Assembly (NCBI GenBank): GCA_013115135.1
Contig: JABANP010000476.1
Coordinates: forward strand, 1-40,755
Direction of reading: 5' to 3'
Origin: Perkinsus olseni
Lineage: Eukaryota > Perkinsozoa > Perkinsida > Perkinsidae
DNA: 40,755 nucleotides
Position 1 is the first letter of the stretch. Every line of letters begins with the position of its first letter. This document shows positions 1-10,919 of the stretch, piece by piece. The position numbers and the translations under genes were made by a program. The notes under the pieces were generated by a model that saw nothing but the letters and a program-made list of their open reading frames with translations, was not told the origin of the DNA and made no database searches.

Positions 1-19
1 TGTCTACATATCTAGCACG

Positions 20-260
20 TGCTATGACCAAAACCCTGATCCCAAGGCCTTTCAATGGACCTATCTATTGCAGCGTCAGGGGCGTCCGGTAATCATCCTC
101 GCCGTGCCGATAAAGGCTTACGATATCATCTCAGGTATATAGAAGCCCTCCCGCGCGATGGAAAAAGCTTGAAATAGATGCCTCGAAATGGCAAGTTAGA
201 CATCTTGCTCTCTCATGATTCCTTAACGGGACTTTGCTCTCGCGGCCATGACGATCTGCC
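20..260 (+). repeat. Dispersed repeat, copy 1 (partner at 2764-3020)
   Basis: This stretch aligns by eye with 2764-3020 in the same orientation. Shared blocks in order are ATGRCnnnAMCCCTRATC, then GGRCCTATCTATWGCA, then TCATCTCAGGT, then CCCTCCCGCGCGA, and finally a 3' block in which AACGGGACTTTGCT is identical. Similarity fades after about 260. I see no coding capacity and cannot assign a family; a fragment of an old transposon or a duplicated untranslated region are both possible. Confidence 0.6.
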
Positions 261-470
261 TTGCTTGCGCATAGACCGGGTCTGTTGAGTCGTTCGTGAC
301 TGGCGCCTTTGCCCTCTGCCGTGCTAGTACGTGTGTTTTTTCGTGAGTTTGTTCTTTCGACCCTGCCCTCTCCTCCAACTCGCACTCAAAACATATAGGT
401 CACAACAGTATCATTACTAACATGTATTAACAACAACAGCACTACAAACAGCAGAAGGCAGATCAGTTGC

Positions 471-810
471 TGCTGTCGAAGGAGCTGAGACTCGAGAAAG
501 AGGAGCCTCTTCGGCTGCCGTAGGAGCTCAGACTGCCGAGAGGGAATCCCTCCCGCTACCGAAGGAGTTTACACTGCCGAGAGGGAATCGCTTTCGCTGT
601 CGTAGAGGCTCAGACTGGTGGGACGGGAATCGATTCTGCTGTCGTCGAAGCCGACACTGGGAAGAGGGAATAGCTTCTACTGTCATCGGGACTGAAACTG
701 GCGAAAGCGGAATCGCTTCCGCTGCCGTAGAGATCGCAACCTGGCGGGAGGGGAATCCCTTCCTTTGTCGACGGAGCTGACACTGCTGGCGTGAGGGAAC
801 GTCTTCCAGT
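471..810. repeat. Minisatellite, ~42-bp unit, about 8 copies
   Basis: Eight head-to-tail degenerate copies of a 41-45 bp unit can be marked by the recurring starts CTGYCGTMGRRGCT and the internal GAGAGGGAATCGCTTC. Units are about 75-85% alike by eye. The period is a multiple of three only for 42- and 45-bp copies and the open frames across it are short, so I treat it as a non-coding tandem repeat. Confidence 0.7.
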
Positions 811-914
811 TGTCCACGAGGTGGGAGGTCAATCTTTTTTTAATTTGGAAGCATACTCGACCCCTAGGGCTTCGCAGCGATGAATGGTCGGCTTGCCGAG
901 AAAGGAACAATCCT

Positions 915-2352
915 TCACGTAGAAGGCGTTAAAGTCGTCCTCAAGATGGAGTCACGTACCTGATACAAGACGGAAGTGCTCAACGTCGAGTCCAACAGGA
1001 CAAGAATGTCGGGCTGCAGATACAACGGCCCGGCTCTTGTAACTACTAGCAGCGTAAGTGATGGGCCGCCGAGTGGCATATAGAGGAGCGGACAGGAGTA
1101 GTGAGTACGTCGAAGTCCTGTTTGCATGAATCTTGGGCTCAGGCTCTTTAAGGAAGACCTTCTCAGCGTACGTGATGGTTTTGGGTCTTGTTGGCGGGAT
1201 CCTCTGCATAATACACAACACACAGCATGCTATCGGGCCCTCCATCCAGAGCGCATCCGAGTGCCTGAAGCGGCGGCGGCGGCATGGAAGCAGCAAGACT
1301 TGTGAATACACATTTTGGATTCATAATGTATTACCGTATGACACGCCTTGGCATCGGCCATAGCTGCGCCCAAGTCGTGGTAGTACACGTGAAAATTCAT
1401 CAGCAGTTCAGAACATATCTGTCTCTCCTTTGTCAGCTTGAGAATGCGCTCTATATCCTTAGTGGCCATAACGGTAGTCAGTAAGGTCCGCCTGAGAGGA
1501 TGCTCAACCGCTGAGGAAGAATAACATGAAAAACATCTATGTCTTTTTCTACGAGTACCTATCTCTGCAATGGGGCCCCTATAGTAACCAGATAATACCA
1601 CTAGCCCCTCGGGTACTACTAGTACTGTACTAGCCGAACTATAGTACCTATTTCTAGAGTAACTCTTTATCTCGAGGTCACCCATGATTCATATGCCATA
1701 CAGCGTGACAGAAATTTCGTCCCAGAAATCAAACCTGACTTTTGTCAGCTCCTGAGATGCCCACTCCCCACTCCGCCAGTTCTACGCCAAATTTTTCTGG
1801 AATTTTTCATGTATTTTTTTGTATGGCTATACGCACATGCAATTGCATAAAATTTTGTTGGGTGACGTAAAGTGGAATCTGGTGACAGCGGGTGACCCGT
1901 CCGTACTATATACCACTCGAACGTGGTAGACGGAAATTCACTACTAAAGGTGGTTTCCAATTTCACCAGGCTCGACCGGCCCAAAATTGATGAACCAATA
2001 CTTACGTGCTCCCCTTCCGCATGATGTGGCCCGATAGAAGATGGAACTATGGTTGACGCCCTTGTCGTTGAAGACTAGTTGAGTGCCTTTCTTGGATCCC
2101 TCAACGCCGCACGCTGTTGCTAACAAAGGAACATGCTACCCATGAGCCCGATTTGTATCTATGCGGTACTCTGATGGGGTCCGAGGATAGACGTCTTCTT
2201 TCCGGCAGTCCCTCCTGAAAAAAAGGATGCCACTGGCAAATGGTACTTACCAATGCAAAATACGTGACGTTGAGAAGTGTTACTAATACTACTACATCAG
2301 ATCCCGTCGAGCGCCTTATTGAGGCTCTTATCTGAAGACCAAGGCCATACAC
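915..2352 (-). CDS. Possible multi-exon hypothetical protein (weak)
   Basis: The gene is not recognised. On the minus strand a Met at 2352 starts a short protein with a hydrophobic stretch (VVVLVTLLNVTYFAL) that could be a signal peptide, followed by a textbook GTAAGT...TTTTTTTCAG junction. Downstream are coding-like pieces, including one with LTTVMATKDIERILKLTKE and one with LGCALDGGPDSMLCVVYYAE, joined by candidate short introns. At least one junction near 1920 does not keep frame in my reading, so the gene may be decayed or my exon choice wrong. No domain is identifiable. It could also be two fragments rather than one gene. Confidence 0.3.
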
Positions 2353-3516
2353 ATGGTAAGCAATGATGTGGCACCGAGATGGCAGTGGATGCTGGTTGAG
2401 GCGATAACAGGCTGCCGCACACTTCGCCGCACCTTGGAGGTTTCAGTTGATATGCGCTGCATCGCCTCCTTCATCTGAAGGGTGGAGCATAGGACAGCGG
2501 TAAGCCCAGGAGTCTGCTGACCTTCGCCATAGCCTTGGCGGTAACATCATCAGGTAGCAGCAGAATGTGGATGAGGAGAGTAATAGCGGTCCTCATGTTA
2601 CAAAGAATAGACTACCAATGCAGGCGGACTTCGACGGCAGCTGGCCCCATTGGATAGCCTCATTGGGACGAGGGATGCATCCACAGCAAGAGCCACATAT
2701 GGGGGCCCGACGATACCACCGATCAGCAAGTATAAAGAGGTGACCATGCTGCTGCCATCACGATCATGGCATCACCCCTAATCGCTGTTAAAGTCCTTCG
2801 AGTGGGCCTATCTATAGCAAGCTTGGGGCGTCAAAAAAATCATCCCCAACGAGCAAGGCTCTCGATTTCATCTCAGGTGTCTTATAAAATGCCCAGGATT
2901 ACCCTCCCGCGCGAGGGGACTAGAGGAGCTAAGAGTAGATGGCTCGAAAGAGCTCGAAGACAAGTTGGAAATCTTGCTCTCTTAGGCTTCCTCAACGGGA
3001 CTTTGCTTTCGCGGCTCGAGGAGAACACTCAATCCGGTTGCGTTGCGTTGCTATTCAAGTTGGCCTCCTTCTCCTTGTACTGTGATGGCACTGCCCACAC
3101 CGCCCCGTCGTCGATACTCTTCCAGAATCATCGGTACAGTTAGCGGTCGAAAGTGGCACCAACACCAGCCATGCTATCGGAGGAGGCTAATAATGGCAAT
3201 GCCGCTGCTGTTGATGGTAATACTAAAAGGGGCATGAGCATCGCCTAGAGCATAGCAGTAGGCTCTGGCTGGCTGGCACGTAGTACACACCGCATGCCTA
3301 TCAGAACCCCTCGAAGGGGGCAGCAACACAGTATGCATGGCAGAGAGTAAGCATGCTCGACATGCGCCTTGAGGGACGATTACTCTGTAGATTCTATCCG
3401 CCACCACCCTCGAGGGGGCCACTGAAAGCAGAGCTCTGCTCATGCTAATTATTTAGTGGCAATAGTAGTAATGATTATATCCCTCACTGGCTTCTATGTA
3501 TACTATACCGCAACTG
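2353..3516. other. Intergenic stretch with no supported gene
   Basis: Apart from the second repeat copy at 2764-3020 I see nothing conserved here. The open frames (for example 2766-3143 on the plus strand and 3174-3443 on the minus strand) are short, have no recognisable motif and no intron-flanked neighbours. This holds the presumed upstream region of the plus-strand gene starting near 3517. Confidence 0.5.
2764..3020 (+). repeat. Dispersed repeat, copy 2 (partner at 20-260)
   Basis: Second copy of the repeat at the left edge, same orientation, roughly 70% identical by eye with small insertions (for example in the block after CTATCTATAGCA). Both copies end in the strongly conserved segment around AACGGGACTTTGCT followed by TCGCGGC. 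The 2.5-kb spacing and independent flanks argue for dispersal rather than a simple local tandem duplication. Confidence 0.6.
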
Positions 3517-6264
3517 ATGACAACAGCTCAACAACAACACGCGATTAGCCCGACGCTGGCTCCGGCACCACCGCTCACTACTGTCGTAGATTATGCTAGG
3601 AGGTAGAAGAGGTCAAAGACACTCATGGGGAAAATGTGGCTGGATGAGCGGCAGGAGCTACGAAAGAGGCTTAGGCGGGCTCATGATGCTGCAAGAGGGA
3701 GAGGGCGTGCAGCAGAGGGGACAGGAGGGCTTTTGAGATAGGGTTCCAGGGGAGATAGGGAACAGGGACCTGCGTATCCCAACGCCTCTTAGAAGGAGTT
3801 GAGTACTGCACGGGAAGGCCTGAGGGAGGAGTCGAGTAAAAAGTGCACCTACTGGAAGATCATGTAGCTAGTCACAGAAGCAGAGGGTCAGTAAACTGCA
3901 GGCCGACGTGCGCACTGAGCCAGCCGAGGAAGTTCATGCTGAAGAGCGTGTGGAGGATGGAGGGACCTTCAACTATGTCATCCCGGTGCTGCACTGGGCC
4001 TGCTGGCCTTGGTGGAGAGGTATTAGCGGCTAGGACTGATTCAAGATTGCGGGTCGCTGCGATAGAAGCTGAAGAGCGAGGTATTATCATCAGTAGATGA
4101 CTCCGGTTATAGTGCACAGCCGTTCGTCAGGTACTGAGGCTGACTACTGCTTTGGAGGAGGCAACTGCGGTCTGTGAGGGCTCTGAGTGAGGAAGAGGTC
4201 ACTATCGGAGCAGTTAAGAGGCGCTACATGACAAGGAAGACAATGCCTTGGCATTATCTGACGCCTTGGCGACAGTAGGGCCCATCCGCCCGTGAAATCC
4301 ACTTCGTCTTGCCTTAGCTTGCCTCCAGTCGAGATGAATTCACGAGGTTCTCGGAGGAGCAGGCTAAGAGGGAATCGGCCCTACTCGATCGAGTATGTTC
4401 TTAACCATCATGGCCTGCTGATTGCTACCTTCTACTACTGCAGTTGGCCGACAGTCAGAGTGCTATGTCCAGTGCCCGGTCTATGGCTAGCCAAGCCTTT
4501 GATCTCAAGCTGGCATCATCATCATCGTCATCACACGACGTACATCAGCCTCATCACGGGGGACTACCGCAGCAACAGGAGCAGACTGGGAAGAGGTCTA
4601 GCCTCGATGGTAAGCCACTGGAGTGGTATTCTAAGGAGGATAAGGAAGGTAGAGGCATGACCTGGGAGGAGAGGCATCGATATTGTCATCAGCATCGACC
4701 TGCCCACCATCTAATGTAAGCTCGGCAGTCTGTTGCCCACCGGCCGATGGGGGAAGAGAGGAAGAGGCGGTAGTAGTCAGGAGGCAGTACTCAACTACAA
4801 CTCAGCTGGTGAGGGAGGATCCTTGCTGAGGTCACTATCTACAGGGCACTGCTCAGAGCACTGGTGGGACCGCCTCTGATGTTACTTCACCGTCACGGCA
4901 TCCCCTAACTCCTATCATGCTACCAACCTTTACTCCAGCAGGGAAGGCCACTACTACCACCACCACCACACAGGTTGTGCCGGCTTGATCCTCTCGTATG
5001 AGTACCCTACACCGTAGGCCTGTGACACGGCTGCTGCTGCTGCTGATGAACCACAGGACGCCAGCACCCCTCGGGCTAGAACCACTAAGGGCAGTGACGA
5101 CTCATCTGGTGGTGTTGCTGAGGCAGTGGGTGGTCTGGCATCACCAAGGAGGGCGGCATCTGCTGTTGTGCCTACACCTCTTCCAGTGAGATATGACCCT
5201 TATGAGGAAGAGCCCAGCTGGCTGACTGCCGGTAGTAGTGACTAGGAAGACTGAACATCATCATTGCTGCCAACAGGGGGCTCCCCGGAGGGTGTTGTCA
5301 CTCCATCGTCCATCACCCACCCGTCCCCCGGCCCAACCGATATACCGCGACAGGAGGAGCTCAGTCCGTTGAAGATGGAAACGCCTGCAAGAGATAGTGC
5401 GTTATTCCGTCCCTATAGTGGTTAGTATTTTCTTCAGCCTCCCTACCTCTCCGGCTACCTTCTAGTCACGAAGTGCGTGTCCCTGACGTTGTCTCCAACT
5501 TGGAGGCCTTGGTGATAGTAGCATGCTGGCCAGCTCACTGCAGTGATCGATCGTTCCCTCCTGGTCAGCTCCGCAGTAAGGCTGTTGAGGGTATGAGCCC
5601 ACTAGATGTGGTCTCCGAGGCGCCATCTGTCAATAGGACAGCTGCTGTGATGGGCAGGAGGAAGAGACCTAACAGTATAGACAGGACTAGCTGTCCTATG
5701 AGGACACCGAGGACTAACTCGCCTAAGAAGTATCTCATCTTGGGCAGCTCGTAGTACTTTTTGTATGATGCCGATCAGGTCCACGCCGGCCTCGACCCCC
5801 ACCCGTGGCCCGGGGGTAGCTCGCTCCAAGGCTCATCCTAAGGCCTCTATCAATAGACTACCACTGGATCGTAGGGTCCTCAGGTTCTACTTGCTGCCAG
5901 GTTCTCGTCAGGGCTTAGCTTCACAACGGGGGCCACCACGACGACGACAGGCTACAGCAGGCGCCAACCCAACCCTCCTGAAAGTGCTAGGGTTCGACGA
6001 GGGTCTACTGGCTCGATAGATCATAACACAGACAACAAGGATAGTGAGGATGGTCATCGGTGTGTCGTACCGCCGGGTAGTGGAGGGGGTGTGGTTACCA
6101 AGGGTGGTAGAGTGAGGCGTAGGGATGGATATGCTACTAGTGTGACTCCAACCTCATCTGTGAAAGGAAGGTAGTAGTAGCAGGCTACTAAGGGGGTACA
6201 GGGATTGCCGTCTCCTGTTGTTAGCCAATGCTGCTCTAATGAGCGTCCACGATGGCGGAACTGA
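3517..6264 (+). CDS. Multi-exon coiled-coil, Ser/Thr/Pro-rich protein, unknown function
   Basis: The gene is not recognised. A Met at 3517 starts MTTAQQQHAISPTLAPAPP. Downstream exons encode charged heptad-like segments (WLDERQELRKRLRRAHDAA; ELSTAREGLREES joined to KQRVSKLQADVRTE; FSEEQAKRESALLDR joined to LADSQSAMSSARS), then Ser/Thr/Pro/Gly/Arg-rich text to about 6260. Several in-frame stops vanish when short introns are removed: 51 nt at 4393-4443, 44 nt before ACDTAAAAADEP, 45 nt before GGSPEGVVTPSS, and about 42 nt near 3837. Not every junction is solved, so start, stop and exon list are provisional. It could be the 5' part of the INTS3-like gene, but no junction joining them was found. 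Confidence 0.5.
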
Positions 6265-6391
6265 AGTGCATCGTGAGCATCATTGTATTATTAATCCGGC
6301 AACGAGTACATCATCATCAAGGCGGCCTAATATGCCTTTACTATGTCGTCGTTCTACTCATCATGCAACAGCAACCGACATAACAGCTATA

Positions 6392-9320
6392 ATATAGTTT
6401 CGCATGGCCACTGCTTGCATAGTATGCTTTATGAAGTGCTTGTGTTCCTTAGTACTGAGGAGCACTACGAGGGTAGATCTCAGAGTACCTCCTACTACTA
6501 CTGCTACTGCGCTTCTTGGTCCTGGATTCACCCTCCTTTCCTCAGTTCCTCATCCCTACTCCGACATGTCCGTGTCGGTATCGGTAGGAGGAGTACATGG
6601 CACCGCCGCCAGCTCCCTCCACGATACTAGCAGCCTACTGCTGCACTTACGTCCAGGTAGTAACACCAGTACCCAAGCCTAGAGGTAGTATACTGGCCAG
6701 GCACGATATCGGAGGCTGTTGGTAACGTTAGAGAGTCCCGGCTACATCAGTGTGTGCAAATTATAAAGGCATCTGATTTTGGCAGTAGATGTAGCGACAA
6801 ACGCTACATCGGCTGGGTCGGCAGTATATGCCGCCATCAACACGATAAGGACGCGGTAGCGGCAGCACTGGTGAGCCTAGACCTCGAACCCTTCTTGTGC
6901 CATTGTCTTTGTTATCAGTGCGACATCGCTACACAGTCCATCTCCAGTGGTGGGAGTATGGACCCTCATAGGTGTGCTAGAGTCCTCAAAGTCATAGAGG
7001 ACTTCATAGACAAAGGCAATTGGATAATGGACTCTCCGATAATACTACTACAGCGGTGTATTCGACCAGGTAGTATTATTTCCACTCAGGGCTTAAGGTC
7101 AGCTGTCTTCACCTTCAGGGGACTTCAGCTCTGGCATGGTCCATCTAACCCAATCCTTGTTACCATTCCTGCACGCCAATACTGATGCCTTCATCTCTAA
7201 GAAAGAGGTCAAACTCTGTCAAGCTACCTTTTATAAATTTGCCACCCTCCTACCGTGCTACATCGAGTATAAAGATACCTCTACCGTACCGACACAGGAC
7301 CTTGCAACACAGTGTGAATCCCTCCTTACCAAGTTTTGGGACAAGAGCCGGCCGTGGATCGCGGCTATTGGGAGGGACCTCATACGAGTACTATTACCGA
7401 TATCGAAGTGCCAAGGGGTATCGGAGATATGGTACATGCTAACCACTGGCGATACCACTGGTAGACGCCTTGCCAAAGTGAGCCACCCCACTTAGTGCTG
7501 ATAGCTTTGTGAGTGTTGGGGAACAGGTCTGTAGTTTGAGTACGCCCTATTGGTTACACCGGCATCTCATATCACCGACAGAAGAGGAGGAGTTATCATC
7601 GCTATTCACAGCCTTTATTGCTGGTAGTCAAAAGCAGATGCAGGACCAGTACTTTGAGAGGTCCTTCAAGGTGATGATGAGCCTCCAAGTACCGCACGTT
7701 CCCATCATCTTCCTGTCTCCAGCAGGCTGAGGGCCTTCTACTGCGCCACCATGTTATTCACACTACGCGGGCTGTGCTGTGCGGTAATCTGCATAACCTT
7801 GATACAGAGGTTAGTCGTAATAGTATGATACCGCCACAGCAGAGGGTCTTCCGGTGGCACTTCCTCGGATGGTTGGCCCTCATAGCTGGCCAATTCATGA
7901 CCATTGAGGAACAGGTGAAAGGCCGGGAATGGTTATGGTCGCTCTATGGTGCCCTCATCAGGCTTACTTCCGCTTGTCGCTCTTTATAGACTGTCTACTG
8001 GGCGCTGTTGGTGACCCTATCAAGGCCACCCCTCCATCGCCTTCCACCCGCTCCTCTGAGGACGGTGGTGACAGCAACAACATCGTCGATGAGGACACTT
8101 TGGTGAGTTAATCCCTCCCTACGCATGGACACAGAGATGTTCTCTTGCAGGTGAAGTCGTTGGTGGATGGCAGAGATAGGCTCATACCAACTAGCTATCG
8201 GGAATGGGACCCTCACCTCCCACCACCGATAACACCGCCTCCCAAGGGCGGTAAGGACAAGCCCACTATACTCGATGGCTTCATGCCTGTACATGACCTC
8301 ATCTACGAGGTAGTACGCATTACTGCTGCGATACTCATCACAACTGCCCTCCTTCTCCTTCTCCTCTTAGGAGTTACCAACAGAGCGCTCTGTAGCAGTA
8401 CCGTTGCTGGTGGTACTGGGGTTATCAATAGACAACCTATTGCCATCAGCAGCATCAGCGAAGCTAACACGGCTGGTGATACTTAGAAGGCCACTGGGAG
8501 GAGGTTGGTTATACGTATTTACCCTCAGAATCTAGCAACCTCCGTCTCCGAGACTTTATTCCAGTGCGCTGTGGAGACCCTACGACGAGGCCGGGACTAC
8601 AGTAACGACACCCTTGTTGGTAGGGTCGAGACACTCAACGTCACGGTAATGAGGGCCGGGCATCATTCTATGCTGGATGATTGTTGTACCACTTTTCATT
8701 CCTTACCTGTCCACTGGACTCATCTACCTAATCCTCAGGCACGTCTTCCTACGTCTCTGAAAGTATGCTTCGATGCGGTATCGAAGGCAATAGATAAGCT
8801 GTGTTCCTCTCGAGAGGAGTATGATACTCCAGAATGGCTGGACAAGACCCCGAGAGCCGTCCTACAGCGAATCATTCTGCCCGACCCTGCCCCGCCCCCA
8901 CTGCCAGCTGCTAACAATGATGTAGCCATGCGTGTTGGTATTATTACTGTTATTCTCCTTATTCGTTAGGACCTGGAAGGCCCGGTCATGGAGGACAGTT
9001 GGGATGAGGAGGGGAACTATTCCGAGATTAGTGATACCGAAGATGATGGCACTGCTTCTGTGATGACAGAGGCAGCGACGTTCCCCGAGCCAACGCCGGT
9101 AGAGCAGGCCCCAGCACCCGAGGCGGACCAGAACAGAGTGCAGCAGCCTAGTGTTGCCGATGGCACTACTGATCGAGCCACTACGTCGAGCACGGCTGAG
9201 ATGCAGAATGGAGGTGGAGTTGGCAAGTCCCCCGAAGATGGTGGTAATGGTGGTGATAAGAGCAAAGGCAGTAAGGTGATGGAGCTACTTATGCTACTAC
9301 AGAAGGGGCAACAAGGATGA
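6392..9320 (+). CDS. INTS3: Integrator complex subunit 3, N-terminal domain
   Basis: INTS3 belongs to Integrator (3'-end processing of snRNAs, transcription attenuation) and, in animals, to the SOSS ssDNA-binding complex. Segments align in order with the INTS3 N-terminal domain: VIEDFIDKGNWIMDSPIIL, IGRDLIRVLLPI, GSQKQMQDQYFERSFK, VFRWHFLGWLALIAG and LSLFIDCLLG. Frame-consistent introns: 6473-6545, 6657-6700, 6871-6918, 7070-7118, 7478-7526, 7671-7722, 7915-7961, 8103-8150, 8310-8370, 8476-8528, 8922-8969. The protein ends in an acidic tail (DSWDEEGNYSEISDTEDDG) at the TGA at 9318 and lacks the C-terminal helical domain of animal INTS3. The first exon and start codon are unresolved; a Met at 6252 is possible but I could not splice it in frame. 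Confidence 0.78.
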
Positions 9321-9511
9321 TGATAATCTCCATGTCCTACTCAACTCATACCAACGATGCTATAACAACGATAAGATTACTAGTCACTATTGCTGCACAA
9401 CAGTTTCTTAACAAGAACGTGTACTGTCTTGGTCCTGCATTGGTTCACGGATTGGGATCTTTCGTTTTTGTCAGACTGTTGTTGTTTGCCACCCTTCTTC
9501 GTCCTGCTTCA

Positions 9512-10231
9512 ATGAATCTAGCAGCTCTAATGTCGAGGCGCTTCATGGTCGTCTGGGTGGCATGGGTGGTCCTCGCTGTAGCCTACACTGTATGGATCTT
9601 CGAGTCACCAGACTCTCAAGGTGCTAGCTCACCATTGATGATTGTACTTATGTGCATCCTAATAGCAGTACCAATAGTCGCCCTATTCGTGGGTAGTAGG
9701 ATGGTGAAGAAGCTCTTCCCTCCCCCACCCCCTCGCGGTACTTATCGCAGAGACAGCGTCATTGATCTGGAAGATGGTAGAGGTAGATTCCCTACCATGG
9801 ACTCAGTGATGGAGAGTGCAACCTCGCAGAGCTTCTTCAAGGCCTGGGACTACTGGGTGCAGGACAACACCACTACTGCTACTATAGACGACATCTCCCA
9901 TGATGATGCTGGTGCTGATGACCATCGTGATGAGGAGTCATGCGCTATATGTCTGTCGGAGTATCAAGTTGGAGAGGTATCAAGACGCTTACCTTGTGGT
10001 CATAGTTTCCACACATGCTGCTTCGATAACTGCTTCGCATGTCGTCCACGAGGCTTCAAGCTGCACCATGTCTGCCCACTCTGTCGTGCAGCATTAGGGC
10101 CCACTCTCATTGAACTGAAGAGAGTAAGAGAAGAGGAGGAGGAGGAGGAGCATGAGTCCGTCGACAACCAGCAAGGCCAGGTGGACGAACCGGCCCCTTC
10201 CCCGACCGCGGCCACTACACGGGCATCTTGA
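9512..10231 (+). CDS. Membrane-anchored RING-H2 E3 ubiquitin ligase, array member 1
   Basis: Predicted 239-aa intronless protein. Two hydrophobic helices (about residues 11-31 and 43-62) are followed by a proline run, a linker and a RING-H2 domain from residue 144: CAIC, 14 residues, CGH, two residues to His, two residues to Cys, then 17 residues to CPLC. The gap of 17 between ligands 6 and 7 exceeds the usual ~10 but is identical in all four array members. A polyglutamate run follows. RING-H2 proteins bind E2 enzymes; two helices suggest an endomembrane ligase (inferred). The frame is open back to 9317, overlapping the INTS3 stop; I chose Met 9512 because it aligns with the paralogues. It lacks the PPxxI motif seen after helix 2 in the others. 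Confidence 0.8.
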   Translation: MNLAALMSRRFMVVWVAWVVLAVAYTVWIFESPDSQGASSPLMIVLMCILIAVPIVALFVGSRMVKKLFPPPPPRGTYRRDSVIDLEDGRGRFPTMDSVMESATSQSFFKAWDYWVQDNTTTATIDDISHDDAGADDHRDEESCAICLSEYQVGEVSRRLPCGHSFHTCCFDNCFACRPRGFKLHHVCPLCRAALGPTLIELKRVREEEEEEEHESVDNQQGQVDEPAPSPTAATTRAS

Positions 10232-10919
10232 GCTGGTCGTGATGCTGAGCATCATCCTAGTGTAACATTTCCGGTCTGGTAGAGTTATGTCAGAGTTACT
10301 ACTCTTCGATTGAGAGGGAGCTCCTCAGATTGTTGAACATGCTCATTATTCTCTTAGTCCTGGCTCTTGAGGCCATACGTTCATCTCCCTTCCCGTATTC
10401 CTTTACATGCTGCTGCCGCCGTTCAACTCTAGGCATTTCTCTCTGTTTTACTGTCGGTGTCCGATGGGAACGTGTTGGGCCGATGAGTCTCTCTGCAGCA
10501 ACAACAATAACGACAACAGCTCAAGGATTCGGGCTTCTATGCCATTCTTCTTGCAGGACCGGTGCAAGGGCACACGTTGACTGCACCACCCGTCTTCCAT
10601 CGTGCTGAGTGTCATTGTTGTTTTTTGGCGAGAGCCGCTAGAGTACTCGCAGCGGCGGTGATTCTCATAACTCAGTCATACTGCTGCTCTTGCCATAACG
10701 CTTGCTGCTGTACCCAACGTTACTGTATTATACAGACTCTCTCGACAGAAGAGTAGAATCGTCGTTGTTTTGTCGGCGGTGTTTTCCCTGATGCTCTTCG
10801 TCTGATGAGTCTGCTGCTGCCACCTTCATCTGTTTCTACCGTCATACGTTTGTATTGAGTTAGTGCGCTGACGCTCACCTTCTTTACGATAGTTCTTCAT
10901 CGGAGGTTCTAAGTTTAAT
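10232..10919. other. Intergenic region between RING genes 1 and 2
   Basis: About 690 bp, pyrimidine-rich on the plus strand. The open frames at 10330-10608 and 10562-10756 are Cys/Ser/Leu-rich translations of CTG/TCT-rich sequence with no domain, and I do not accept them. It must hold the 3' end of gene 1 and the promoter of gene 2, but no convincing element is visible. Confidence 0.5.

Noticed and set aside
3517..6264. Reassignment of TAG or TGA as sense codons
   Set aside because: In-frame stops lie inside GT-AG segments of 42-51 nt whose removal keeps the frame in most cases, and IFT56, INTS3 and the RING genes use standard stops.
10330..10756. Two plus-strand open frames between RING genes 1 and 2
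   Set aside because: Cys/Ser/Leu-rich translations of pyrimidine-rich DNA with no motif.
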